Assembly (NCBI GenBank): GCA_963817755.1
Contig: CAWFPB010000001.1
Span: 496,001 to 560,000, forward strand
From: Oleiagrimonas sp963817755
GTDB taxonomy: Bacteria > Pseudomonadota > Gammaproteobacteria > Xanthomonadales > Rhodanobacteraceae
Length of the DNA: 64,000 nt
Direction of reading: 5' to 3'
A program made the translations under genes and the position numbers. Numbering within the stretch: the stretch's first letter is position 1; each line of letters starts with the position of its first letter. Positions 52,747 through 63,816 of the stretch are shown piece by piece. The notes beneath the pieces were generated by a model. That model did no database searches, had not been told where the DNA came from, and was given only the letters and a program-made list of their open reading frames with translations.

Positions 52747-54024
52747 ATGCAACTGCCTGATCCTCCGAATATCGCGATCATCGGGCTGGGCTACGTCGGC
52801 CTGCCGCTGGCGGTGGAATTCGGCCGTATCGGCACGGTGCTCGGCTTCGATGTCCGCAGCCAGCGACTTGACGATCTGCGCGCCGGGAACGACCGCACCC
52901 GCGAGGTGGCCGCGCAGGACCTGCAGGCGGCCAAAGGCCTCCGGTTCAGCGATAATCCCGAGGACCTGCGCGATTGCAACGTGTTCATCGTCACGGTGCC
53001 CACGCCCATCGACGAGGCGCAACGCCCCGACCTGGAGCCGCTGCACCGTGCCAGCGCCATGCTGGGCACCGTGCTCAAGCGCGGCGACGTGGTGATCTAC
53101 GAATCGACGGTCTACCCGGGCACCACCGAGGAAGTGTGCGTGCCGATCCTGGAGGAGCATTCGGGGCTGCGGTTCAACCAGGACTTCTTCTGCGGCTACA
53201 GCCCCGAGCGCGTCAGCCCGGGCGACCGCGAGCGGCGCGTGTCCGACATCCGCAAGATCACCTCCGGCTCCACGCCCGAGGTGGCCGAATTCGTCGACGC
53301 ACTGTACCGGCGCATCATCCGCGCCGGCACCCATCGCGCCGAATCGATCCGCGTCGCCGAGGCGGCCAAGGTCATCGAGAACGTGCAGCGCGACGTCAAC
53401 ATCGCACTGGTCAACGAGCTGGCGATGCTGTTCCAGCGCCTGGGCATCGACACCCAGCAGGTACTGGCCGCGGCGGGCACCAAGTGGAACTTCCTGCCGT
53501 TCCGGCCCGGTCTGGTGGGCGGTCACTGCATCGGCGTGGATCCGTACTACCTCACCTACCGCGCCCAGGTCAGCGGCTATCATCCGGACCTGATCCTGGC
53601 CGCGCGCCGCATCAACAGCCGCATGGGACGGTATGTCGCCGACCGCGTGGTCCGCCTGCTCTCGCATCGGCGCATGCACGTGGTCGATGCGCGCATCCTG
53701 GTGCTCGGCCTGACGTTCAAGGAAAACTGCCCGGACCTGCGCAACACGCGCGTGGTCGACCTGATCCACGAGTTGCAGGACGCCCACGCCACGGTCGACG
53801 TGTTCGATCCGTGGGCCGATCCGGACGAGGCGAAGGCCGAATGCGGCGTGGTGCCGCTGGCCGAACCCGGGGCCGGCGTCTACGATGCCGTGGTCCTGGC
53901 CGTCGCCCACCGGCAGTTCGCCGAGCTGGGCGCGGCGGGCATCCGCGCCCTGGGCAAGCCCGGCGCGGTGCTCTACGACGTCAAGGGGATGCTGCCGATC
54001 GAGGATGTCGACGGCCGTCTGTGA
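52747..54024 (+). CDS. UDP-N-acetylhexosamine 6-dehydrogenase (TviB/WbpO type)
   Basis: A 425-residue UDP-sugar dehydrogenase. The NAD motif GLGYVGLPLA is at about residues 12-21. Catalytic features include VPTPIDE, ESTVYPGTTEE, CGYSPERVSPGD, the Lys in AEAAKVIENVQRDVN, and FRPGLVGGHCIGVDPYYL with the nucleophilic Cys. It oxidises C6 of a UDP-HexNAc to the uronic acid. The type (GlcNAc, GalNAc or ManNAc substrate) is not certain. The position, near wecB, leaves open that it acts on UDP-ManNAc. It precedes the GDP-mannose enzyme by 28 bp. Confidence 0.9.
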   Translation: MQLPDPPNIAIIGLGYVGLPLAVEFGRIGTVLGFDVRSQRLDDLRAGNDRTREVAAQDLQAAKGLRFSDNPEDLRDCNVFIVTVPTPIDEAQRPDLEPLHRASAMLGTVLKRGDVVIYESTVYPGTTEEVCVPILEEHSGLRFNQDFFCGYSPERVSPGDRERRVSDIRKITSGSTPEVAEFVDALYRRIIRAGTHRAESIRVAEAAKVIENVQRDVNIALVNELAMLFQRLGIDTQQVLAAAGTKWNFLPFRPGLVGGHCIGVDPYYLTYRAQVSGYHPDLILAARRINSRMGRYVADRVVRLLSHRRMHVVDARILVLGLTFKENCPDLRNTRVVDLIHELQDAHATVDVFDPWADPDEAKAECGVVPLAEPGAGVYDAVVLAVAHRQFAELGAAGIRALGKPGAVLYDVKGMLPIEDVDGRL

Positions 54025-54052
54025 CATGGCAAGCGAAGGAAACGAACCACGC

Positions 54053-55468
54053 ATGAACACCCTGATTCCCGTCCTGCTATCCGGTGGATCCGGAACCCGC
54101 CTGTGGCCCCTCTCGCGCGAGGGCTATCCCAAGCAGTTCCTGGCCCTGGCCGGAGAGCACTCGATGCTGCAGTCCACCTGGCTGCGCGTGGCCGAGCTGG
54201 CCGCCGGCGGCGCACCACTGGTGGTGACCAACGAGAACCATCGCTTCATGGTCGCCGAGCAGCTTCGCCAGGTCGATTGCGCGCCCTCGGCGATCGTGCT
54301 CGAGCCGGTGGCACGCAACACCGCGCCGGCGATTGCCGCGGCGGCCCTGCAGGCGGCCAGCGGCGGCGAGGATCCGCTGCTGCTGGTGCTGCCCTCCGAT
54401 CACGTGATCGCCGACGAGGCCGCCTTCCGCGCCGCCGTGCAGGCGGCGGTACCGGCCGCCGAGCAGGGCGCGCTGGTCACTTTCGGCATCGTGCCGACCG
54501 CGCCCGAGACCGGCTACGGCTACATCAAGGCAGCGGCCGGCGACGGGGTGCGCGCGGTCGAGCGTTTCGTCGAGAAGCCCGATCCGGCCACGGCCGAGCA
54601 GTACCTGGCCTCGGGCGAGTACCTGTGGAACAGCGGCATGTTCCTGTTCCGCGCCTCGCGCTACCTGGAGGAACTGGGCAAGCATGCGCCGGACATGCTG
54701 GCGGCCTGCCGCGGGGCCTTCGACAAGGCCGAGCGCGACCGCGACTTCCTGCGCCTGGACAAGACCGCCTTCGAGGCCTGCCCATCCGATTCCATCGACT
54801 ACGCGGTGATGGAAAAGACCGACGCCGCGAAGGTCATGCCGATCGAGGCCGGCTGGAACGACGTCGGCTCCTGGGCAGCGCTTTGGGAAGTCACCGAGCA
54901 GGATGCCGAGGGCAACGCCTGCCACGGCGACGTCATGGCGCTCGATTGCCACAACAGCTACGCCTGGAGCGAGCGCCGCCTGGTGGCGATGATCGGCCTG
55001 GAGGACACCGTGGTGGTCGACACCGACGACGCGCTGCTGGTGGCCCATCGCGATCGCGTGCAGGACGTCAAGCGCGTGGTTGCACGGTTGCGCGAGGACG
55101 GCCGCGGCGAGGCCGTCCTGCACCGCAAGGTCTATCGGCCCTGGGGTGCCTACGATTCGGTCGACATGGCCGAGCGATTCCAGGTCAAGCGCATCACGGT
55201 CAAGCCCGGTGCGTCGCTGAGCCTGCAGATGCATCACCACCGCGCCGAACACTGGATCGTGGTCAGCGGCACCGCCCGCGTGACCCGCGACGAGGACGTG
55301 TTCATCCTCGGCGAGAACGAGTCGACCTTCATTCCCATCGGCACCAAGCATCGCCTGGAGAACCCCGGCAAGGTGCCGCTGCAGCTGATCGAGGTGCAGT
55401 CGGGCAGCTACCTGGGCGAGGACGACATCGTGCGTTTCGAGGACATCTACGGGCGCAGCGGCAAGTAA
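54053..55468 (+). CDS. xanB: Mannose-1-phosphate guanylyltransferase / mannose-6-phosphate isomerase
   Basis: A 471-residue bifunctional enzyme, like Xanthomonas XanB (467) and AlgA. The pyrophosphorylase motif GGSGTRLWPLSREGYPKQF is at residues 11-29, and FVEKPD near 178. The C-terminal cupin isomerase (about 350-471) begins RPWGAYDSV, with LQMHHHRAEHWIVVSGTA as the metal site. It supplies GDP-mannose for exopolysaccharide or LPS. AAGGAAA precedes the ATG. It is followed by a repeat cluster. Confidence 0.94.
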   Translation: MNTLIPVLLSGGSGTRLWPLSREGYPKQFLALAGEHSMLQSTWLRVAELAAGGAPLVVTNENHRFMVAEQLRQVDCAPSAIVLEPVARNTAPAIAAAALQAASGGEDPLLLVLPSDHVIADEAAFRAAVQAAVPAAEQGALVTFGIVPTAPETGYGYIKAAAGDGVRAVERFVEKPDPATAEQYLASGEYLWNSGMFLFRASRYLEELGKHAPDMLAACRGAFDKAERDRDFLRLDKTAFEACPSDSIDYAVMEKTDAAKVMPIEAGWNDVGSWAALWEVTEQDAEGNACHGDVMALDCHNSYAWSERRLVAMIGLEDTVVVDTDDALLVAHRDRVQDVKRVVARLREDGRGEAVLHRKVYRPWGAYDSVDMAERFQVKRITVKPGASLSLQMHHHRAEHWIVVSGTARVTRDEDVFILGENESTFIPIGTKHRLENPGKVPLQLIEVQSGSYLGEDDIVRFEDIYGRSGK

Positions 55469-55469
55469 C

Positions 55470-55780
55470 GGGACTCGGGACTCGGGGCCCGGTACCCGGT
55501 ACCCGTGGGTGGGGGCGCGCGAGTGGGTGCCGTGACCCGGATAAGCCCACAGCGTGTCGAAAGCCGTAGTGCCCGTAGCCCGGATAAGCGGAGCGCATCC
55601 GGGAATTAGGGCATCCAGACAGTGCGCGTTGCGTGGGCCCCTGGACGAACATCGCCCCGAATCCTCGAATCCCGAATCCCGAATCCCGAATCCCGAATCC
55701 CGAGTCCCGAGTCCCGAGTCCCGAGTCCCGAGTCCCGCCGAGTCCCGGGCCCCGAGTACCGGGTCCCGGACCCCGGACCC
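55470..55780. repeat. Heptamer inverted repeat cluster with central REP
   Basis: A 312-bp gap between xanB and amtB made almost wholly of repeats. The left part has two GGGACTC heptamers (55470-55483). A GTAG-type REP lies at 55575-55604. The right part has five GAATCCC (55667-55701) directly followed by five GAGTCCC (55702-55736). GAGTCCC is the reverse complement of GGGACTC, so the arms can pair. Further GGTACCC and GGGTCCC/GGACCCC units extend to the amtB stop. No gene is present. Confidence 0.9.
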
Positions 55781-57106
55781 CTAGCTCAAGTTGTACCCGC
55801 GCTCCTCGTGCAGCGACAGGTCCAGGCCCATCTGTTCCTCCTCGGCGTCCACGCGCAGGCCGATGGTCTTCTCGATCAGCTTGAGGATGCCCAGGGTCAG
55901 GACACCGCTCCACACCACCGTGAAGGCCACGCCCTTGCACTGGATCCACAGCTGCGACCACGGACCGGCGATATCGCCGAAGCCGCCGAACACGGCCGCG
56001 GCCAGCGGACCGGTCAGCAGGGCGCCGACGATGCCGGCCACGGCGTGCACGCCGAACACGTCCAGCGAGTCGTCGTAGCCCAGACGGCGCTTGAGGCTGG
56101 TGGCGGAAAAGAAACAAGTCACGCCGGTGATTGCGCCCAGCACCAGCGCGCCGCCGGGTCCGGCGGTGCCGGCGGCGGGCGTGACCGCCACCAGCCCGGC
56201 GACCGCGCCGGAGGCGATGCCGAGCATGCTGGCGCGGCCGTGGCGGATCCACTCGGCGGCCATCCAGCCCAGCGCCGCGGCGGCGGTGGCGATCTGCGTG
56301 ACCAGCATGGCCATGCCGGCCGAGCCGTTGGCGGCCACCGCCGAGCCGGCGTTGAAGCCGAACCAGCCCAGCCACAGCATGCTGGCGCCGATCAGCGTGT
56401 AGCCCAGGTTGTGCGGCGCCATGGATGCGTGCGGATAGCCGTGGCGCTTGCCGATCACCAGGCAGGCGACCAGGCCGGCGATGCCGGCATTGATGTGCAC
56501 CACGGTGCCGCCGGCGAAATCGATCACGCCCCAGCCGCCCAGCAGCGAGCCCGGGCCGCCCCAGACCATGTGCGCCATCGGCACGTAGACGAGGGTGAAC
56601 CACAGTCCGGTGAACCACAGCAGGGCCGTGAACTTCATGCGCTCGGCCACCGCGCCGACGATCAGCGCCGGGGTGATGATGGCGAAGGTCATCTGGAACA
56701 TCACGAACACGCTGGTGGGCACCGAGCCGTACAGGCTGGATGGCGTGAGACCGGCCAGCATGGCCTGGTGCAGGCTGCCGATCACCGAATGCAGGTTGAT
56801 CGATCCGGCCGCCATGCCGGTCGTGTCGAAGGCCAGGCTGTAGCCGTAGACCACCCAAAGCACGCTGACCAGGGCGGTGATGGCGAAGCACTGCATCAGC
56901 ACGGACAGCACGTTCTTGGCGCGCACCATGCCGCCGTAGAACAGGGCCAGGCCGGGGATGGTCATCATCAGCACCAGGAAGGTGGCGCTGAGCATCCAGG
57001 CGGTGTCGCCGGTATCCAGTTTCGTGGCCTGCGCGAACGCGGCGGGGGCGAACGCCAGCAGCACGACGGCGAGCAGCGGGCGCGGGGCGCGGGAGCGGGA
57101 AGTCAT
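55781..57106 (-). CDS. amtB: Ammonium transporter
   Basis: A 441-residue Amt channel with a signal peptide (residues 1-25) and eleven predicted membrane helices. The twin pore histidines are conserved: GTVVHINAGIAGL and VFGVHAVAGIVGAL. WLGWFGFNAGSA and AHMVWGG are also family landmarks. It forms a trimer that conducts ammonia and is blocked by GlnK. The C-terminal tail (about 25 residues) holds the GlnK contact. It follows glnK by 20 bp, and both are behind a sigma-54 promoter. Confidence 0.96.
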   Translation of the reverse strand: MTSRSRAPRPLLAVVLLAFAPAAFAQATKLDTGDTAWMLSATFLVLMMTIPGLALFYGGMVRAKNVLSVLMQCFAITALVSVLWVVYGYSLAFDTTGMAAGSINLHSVIGSLHQAMLAGLTPSSLYGSVPTSVFVMFQMTFAIITPALIVGAVAERMKFTALLWFTGLWFTLVYVPMAHMVWGGPGSLLGGWGVIDFAGGTVVHINAGIAGLVACLVIGKRHGYPHASMAPHNLGYTLIGASMLWLGWFGFNAGSAVAANGSAGMAMLVTQIATAAAALGWMAAEWIRHGRASMLGIASGAVAGLVAVTPAAGTAGPGGALVLGAITGVTCFFSATSLKRRLGYDDSLDVFGVHAVAGIVGALLTGPLAAAVFGGFGDIAGPWSQLWIQCKGVAFTVVWSGVLTLGILKLIEKTIGLRVDAEEEQMGLDLSLHEERGYNLS

Positions 57107-57126
57107 GGCGGTTCCTCGGCGTGCGC

Positions 57127-57465
57127 TCACAGCGCGTCGATGTCGGTTTCGAAGGTACGGATGCGCACCACCTGTTCGAGTTCGGCGACGAACACTTTGC
57201 CATCGCCGACCTTGCCGGTGCGCGCGGTCTGCACGATGGCTTCCACGGCCTGTTCCAGCAGTTCGTCGGGGATGGCGATCTCCAGCTTCAGCTTGGGCAG
57301 GAAATCGACCACGTACTCGGCACCGCGGTACAACTCGGTATGGCCTTTCTGGCGACCGAAGCCCTTGACCTCGGTGACGGTCAGTCCCTGCACGCCGATG
57401 TCGGCCATGGCTTCGCGGACATCGTCCAGCTTGAACGGTTTGATGATGGCGGTGACCCATTTCAT
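57127..57465 (-). CDS. glnK: Nitrogen regulatory PII protein (GlnK-type)
   Basis: A 112-residue PII protein. The T-loop GHTELYRGAEYVVDFLPK holds Tyr51, the uridylylation site. The B-loop KVGDGKVF and C-terminal loop RIRTFETD follow. It binds ATP/ADP and 2-oxoglutarate and controls AmtB. It is named GlnK rather than GlnB from the adjacent amtB. The ATG at 57465 is 24 bp downstream of the expected start of the sigma-54 transcript. Confidence 0.95.
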   Translation of the reverse strand: MKWVTAIIKPFKLDDVREAMADIGVQGLTVTEVKGFGRQKGHTELYRGAEYVVDFLPKLKLEIAIPDELLEQAVEAIVQTARTGKVGDGKVFVAELEQVVRIRTFETDIDAL

Positions 57466-57500
57466 GGTCGGATTCCTGCAGCGGGTGGCGGCAACGGTTC

Positions 57501-57516
57501 TGCACGAGACGTGCCA
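57501..57516 (-). promoter_or_regulatory. Sigma-54 promoter of glnK-amtB
   Basis: On the minus strand the sequence is TGGCAC-GTCTC-GTGCA, matching TGGCAC-N5-TTGCA with one mismatch and with the required GG and GC dinucleotides at 10-bp spacing. Transcription would start near 57490, 25 bases upstream of glnK. RpoN use agrees with nitrogen control. Confidence 0.8.
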
Positions 57517-57577
57517 TCCAGAAAGGGCATATAAAACAGCAAGATGTGGAATGTTCTCCGATCCGAGGGCTACATTT

Positions 57578-57616
57578 GCACCAATCGAGAGCGTGTCCGC
57601 CCGCGTTAACGCACCA
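57578..57616 (-). promoter_or_regulatory. Candidate NtrC enhancer half-sites
   Basis: Two GCACCA boxes at 57578-57583 and 57611-57616 are 33 bp apart, near three helical turns, and lie about 90 and 120 bp upstream of the predicted glnK start. GCACCA is the NtrC half-site; the partner halves (TGGTGC) are degraded, so this is tentative. Confidence 0.35.
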
Positions 57617-57636
57617 AAGCAATGCAACGGCTGCCA

Positions 57637-57673
57637 TTGACCGCGCCACGCTTAATCCGTACCATTTTGGTAC
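57637..57673 (+). promoter_or_regulatory. Promoter and palindromic operator of the suf operon
   Basis: TTGACC (57637-57642) and TACCAT (57660-57665) are 17 bp apart and point to the Rrf2 gene. A palindrome GTACC-ATTTT-GGTAC (57659-57673) overlaps the -10. Placement and size fit a repressor site, most simply for the Rrf2 protein encoded 22 bp downstream. Confidence 0.6.
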
Positions 57674-57695
57674 CTTTTAAAGCGCGTCCCTGCCC

Positions 57696-58150
57696 ATGCT
57701 CCGCGTCAGCCGACTGACCGATTACGCCACCGTGGTGATGACCTGCCTGGCCGCACGGCCCGAGGCGGTGCTCAGCGCCGTGCAGATCGCCGAAGCGGCG
57801 CGCCTGGAGTTGCCCACGGTCAGCAAGCTGCTGAAATCACTGGGGCATGCCGGTCTGGTCGAGTCCTTCCGCGGCGCCAATGGCGGCTATCGCCTGGCGC
57901 GCCCGGCCGGGCGCATCAGCCTGGCGGAGATCGTCGAGGCGCTGGAAGGCCCGCTGAGCATGACCGAATGCAGCGTCAACGTCGGCCACTGCGACCACGA
58001 GTCCTATTGCACGGTGCGCGGCAACTGGCAGCGCATCAACAGCGTGGTCGAGCGGGCGCTGCGCGGCATGTCCCTGGCCGAGATGCTCGAGCCCGAACCG
58101 CAACCGGTGCACTTCGTTCCCCACGCCGCCGAATCACGGAAGTCCCCCGC

Positions 58151-58154
<4 letters not shown>
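57696..58154 (+). CDS. Rrf2-family SUF operon regulator
   Basis: A 152-residue regulator with an N-terminal winged helix (residues 1-65: RLTDYATVVMTCLA, LPTVSKLLKSLGHAGLVES, RGANGGYRLA) and a Cys-containing loop, CSVNVGHCDHESYC, where three Cys could bind a [2Fe-2S] cluster as in IscR. It leads the suf operon and overlaps sufB (ATGA), so it likely represses the operon when Fe-S supply is adequate. SufR-like and IscR-like are both fair names. Confidence 0.92.
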
Positions 58155-59620
<1,466 letters not shown>

Positions 59621-59624
<4 letters not shown>

Positions 59625-60264
59625 GCAACGAACGGCAGATGCACTGGCAGGCGGTCTACCAGGGCAAGTCGGAGCGACAGACCAGCTGGTACCGGCCGCA
59701 CCTGGACGCTTCGCTGCGGTGGATCGACGGTCTGGACCTGGCACCTGACACACCGGTGATCGATGTCGGCGGTGGGCGCTCGACCCTGGTCGACGACCTG
59801 CTCGATCGAGGATTCAGCGATGTCACCGTGCTCGACCTGTCCGACGCTGCATTGGCCCAGTCGCGCGAACGCCTGGGCGAGCGCGCCTCTTCCGTGCACT
59901 GGCAGGCCGGCGACATCATCGAAGTCGAACTGCCCGAGGCGAAGTTCGGCTTGTGGCACGACCGCGCGGTGTTCCATTTCCTGGTCGAGGACGAAGCGCA
60001 GCAGCGCTATGTCGAGCGCGCGGCGCGCGCCATTCGCTTCGGCGGCGACATGATCGTCGCCACCTTCGCCGCCGACGGCCCGGAACGCTGCAGCGGCCTG
60101 CCCGTGGCGCGCTACGACGCCGACGCGCTGGCGGCACGCTTCGCGCCGCATTTCGAGCGCCTGGATGCGGATCGCGACGTGCACCGAACTCCGTTCGACA
60201 CCGAACAGCCCTTCACCTACCTGCTACTGCGCCGTCATGACGGTGCGACCGGAAACACAAATTC

Positions 60265-60268
<4 letters not shown>
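59621..60268 (+). CDS. Class I SAM-dependent methyltransferase within the suf operon
   Basis: A 215-residue Rossmann-fold methyltransferase. Motif I is PVIDVGGGRSTLVDDLL (about 44-60), with the acidic SAM ribose ligand in VTVLDLSDAAL, then QAGDI and FGLWHDRAVFHFL. It overlaps sufB and sufC by 4 bp each (ATGA), so it is made from the same message. The target is unknown; it resembles general small-molecule or thiopurine-like methyltransferases more than rRNA enzymes. No Fe-S binding Cys cluster is seen. Confidence 0.85.
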
Positions 60269-61037
<769 letters not shown>

Positions 61038-61041
<4 letters not shown>

Positions 61042-62360
61042 GCAGCGCCTTCGTCGACGCCTTCGCCGAACGTGCGCCGGACGCGCTGGCGCGCCTGCCC
61101 GGCTCGGGGCTGGACTGGCTCGATGCCGCGCGCCGCGCGCAGCTGGACGCGTTCGTGCGCGACGGCCTGCCGGGCGGGCGCAACGAAGCCTGGAAATACA
61201 CTGCGCTGCGCGCACTGGAGCGGCGCGCCTTCGCGCCCGGCGATGCCGAGGCTGCAACGCGTGACGTGGATGCATCGGCGCTGGACCTGCCCGGCGTCGA
61301 CGGCCCGCGCCTGGTGTTCGTGCACGGCGTGTTCCGTCCCGACCTGTCGCGCCTCGACGACCTGCCCGAGGGCCTGACCCTGCGGCCGCTTTCGCAGGCG
61401 CTGGCGGACGATCCCGAGCCGCTGCGCTTCCTGCTCACGCGCGCCTGGGAACGCGCCGCCGATGCCTTCGCGCGGCTGAACGCGGCCCTGGCCGGCGACG
61501 GCATGGTGCTGCGCGTGGCGAAGGGCGCGGTCATCGAGGCGCCCGTGCACCTGGTCCATGTGGACGTGGACACGGAGCAGGAAACGGCCTGGCACGCGCG
61601 CCAGTGGCTGGAAGTGGGCGAGAACGCCCGCCTGACCCTCGTCGAACAGCATCTGGGCGCGGGCACCCCGCGCAACCTGGGCACCGTGGTCAGTGACGTG
61701 CAGTTGCGCGCCGGGGCCCGGCTGGACTGGGTCGCGCTGCAGGATGCCGCCGAGGGCGCGGTGCTGGTGCGCCGCGACGACGTGCAGCTGGAGGCCGATG
61801 CACGGCTGCGCATGCACGCGCTGGAACTGGGCGGCGGCCTGGCGCGCCGCGAGTTCAACGCCGAGCTGCGCGGCGAGGGCGCGCGTCTGGACACCCGCGG
61901 CGTGTTCGTGCCGCGCGGACGCCAGCACGTGGACACCCGGCTGGACATCCGCCACGCGGTCGGAAAGACCACCAGCGACGCGCTGTGGCGCGGCGTGGCC
62001 GACCAGCGCGGGCGCGGCGTGTTCCACGGTGCCATCACCGTGGCCGAGGGCGCCGACGGTTGCGAGGCCGCGCTGGCCAACAAGAACCTGCTGCTGTCGC
62101 CGCACGCGGAAATCGACACCCAGCCGGTGCTGGAAATCTACGCCGATGAGGTCGTGGCCGCACACGGCGCGACGGTCGGCCAGCTGGACGAGCGCGCGCT
62201 GTTCTACCTGCGCTCGCGTGGCATTCCCGAGCACCAGGCGCGCACGCTGCTGACCACGGCTTTCTGCCGCGCCGCGCTGGACGACCTGGACCACGCACCG
62301 CTGCGCGAGCACCTGGGTGAACGCCTTTCCGCTCGCCTGCCGACCGGGCTGGAACCCTGA
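61038..62360 (+). CDS. sufD: Fe-S cluster assembly protein SufD
   Basis: A 440-residue SufD, partner of SufB. The N-terminal helical part is followed by a beta-helix core and a C-terminal region containing the conserved GATVGQLDERALFYLRSRGIPEHQARTLL. ATGA overlap with sufC. Length is similar to E. coli SufD (423). Confidence 0.94.
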
Positions 62361-62406
62361 GCCGGTCCCGCCGGAAGCGCCACGACACCTTCACCACGGA
62401 CACGCC

Positions 62407-63651
62407 ATGAACGCCAAGCCTTCCGAAGTCCGGCCGCTGGATCCGGCCGACATCCGCCCGGATTTCCCGGTCCTGTCGCGCCAGGTGCACGGCAAGCCGC
62501 TGGTCTACCTGGACAGCGCCAATACCGGGCAGAAGCCGTCGGTGGTGATCGACGCCGTGGATCGCTATTACCGCCATTACAACGCCAACGTGGCCCGCGC
62601 CGTGCACCAGCTGGGCGAGGAGGCGACCAGCGCCTACGAGGGCGCGCGCGACACGCTGGCCGCCTTCATGGGCGCCAATCATCGCGACGAGCTGGTGTTC
62701 ACTTCCGGCACCACCATGGCGATCAACCTCGTCGCCTACTGCTACGCGCTGCCGCGCCTGAAGCCCGGCGACAGCATCCTGGTCACCACCATGGAGCACC
62801 ACGCCAACATCGTGCCGTGGCAGCTGGTGGCCGAGCGCACCGGGGCTACGGTCAAGGCCGCGCCGATCACCGAGTCCGGCGAGCTGATCGTCGAGAAGTT
62901 CATCGAGATGCTGACCCCGGACGTGAAGCTGGCCGGCTTCACCCATGTCTCCAACGTACTGGGCACGGTCAACCCGGTGCGCGAGCTGGCCAAGGCCTGC
63001 CGCGAGCGCGGCATCGCCTCGCTGGTCGACGGCTCGCAGGCCGCACCGCACCTGCCGCTGGACGTCAAATCGATCGGCTGCGACTTCTACGCCGTCACCG
63101 GCCACAAGATGGCCGGCCCGACCGGCACCGGTGTGCTGTGGGCGAAGCCGGAGCATCTGCAGGCCATGCCGCCGTTCTTCGGCGGCGGCGACATGATCGA
63201 CAAGGTCAGTTTCGAGGGCACCACCTTCGCCGAGCCGCCGCACAAGTTCGAGGCCGGCACCCCCAACATCGCCGGTTTCGTCGGCCTGGGTGCGGCCGCG
63301 AAGTACCTGTCCGACCTGGGCATGCAGCGCATCGCGGCCACCGAGCAGAGCCTGCTCGAATACGCCACCGATGCCCTGAAGCAGGTGCCGGGCCTGCGCA
63401 TCTTCGGCGAGGCCGCGCACAAGGCCGCGGTGATCTCGTTCCTGATCGAGGGCACGCAGTCGCACGACCTGGCCACCATGCTCGACCTGGAGGGCGTGGC
63501 CGTGCGCTCAGGCCACCACTGCGCGCACCCGCTGATGGACTTCTACGGCGTGCCGGCCACGGCGCGCGCCTCGCTGGCGTTCTACAACACGCGCCAGGAA
63601 ATCGACCGCTTCGTCGAGGCCATCGACAAGGTGTGCAAGCTGCTGCGCTGA
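62407..63651 (+). CDS. sufS: Cysteine desulfurase SufS
   Basis: A 414-residue PLP enzyme (group II NifS-like) that releases sulfur from cysteine. Key parts are YLDSANTGQKP at the N-terminus (with the usual A-A replaced by A-N), TMEHHANIVPWQ, the Lys in AVTGHKMAGPTG near residue 233, and the catalytic Cys in RSGHHCAHP near 372. The ATG at 62407 is used. No sufE or sufU follows in the window; a sulfur acceptor may be encoded beyond it. It closes the operon. Confidence 0.95.
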   Translation: MNAKPSEVRPLDPADIRPDFPVLSRQVHGKPLVYLDSANTGQKPSVVIDAVDRYYRHYNANVARAVHQLGEEATSAYEGARDTLAAFMGANHRDELVFTSGTTMAINLVAYCYALPRLKPGDSILVTTMEHHANIVPWQLVAERTGATVKAAPITESGELIVEKFIEMLTPDVKLAGFTHVSNVLGTVNPVRELAKACRERGIASLVDGSQAAPHLPLDVKSIGCDFYAVTGHKMAGPTGTGVLWAKPEHLQAMPPFFGGGDMIDKVSFEGTTFAEPPHKFEAGTPNIAGFVGLGAAAKYLSDLGMQRIAATEQSLLEYATDALKQVPGLRIFGEAAHKAAVISFLIEGTQSHDLATMLDLEGVAVRSGHHCAHPLMDFYGVPATARASLAFYNTRQEIDRFVEAIDKVCKLLR

Positions 63652-63816
63652 TCCGCGGGTACTGCGGCCGGCTTGGCATCGCCGGCGAGTGGGGTATGCT
63701 CGACAGGGTATCGCAGCAGGAGCGTGCGAGACGGCCCAGGGAGGATGAGGGCCCCCACATACGCGACGTGCATGCAAGGGGAAATCGGATTGCACGTCCC
63801 CGGATCCGGAATCGCC

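Noticed and set aside
55667..55736. Tandem array considered as a CRISPR
   Set aside because: The units are 7 bp with no spacers, and no cas genes are nearby.
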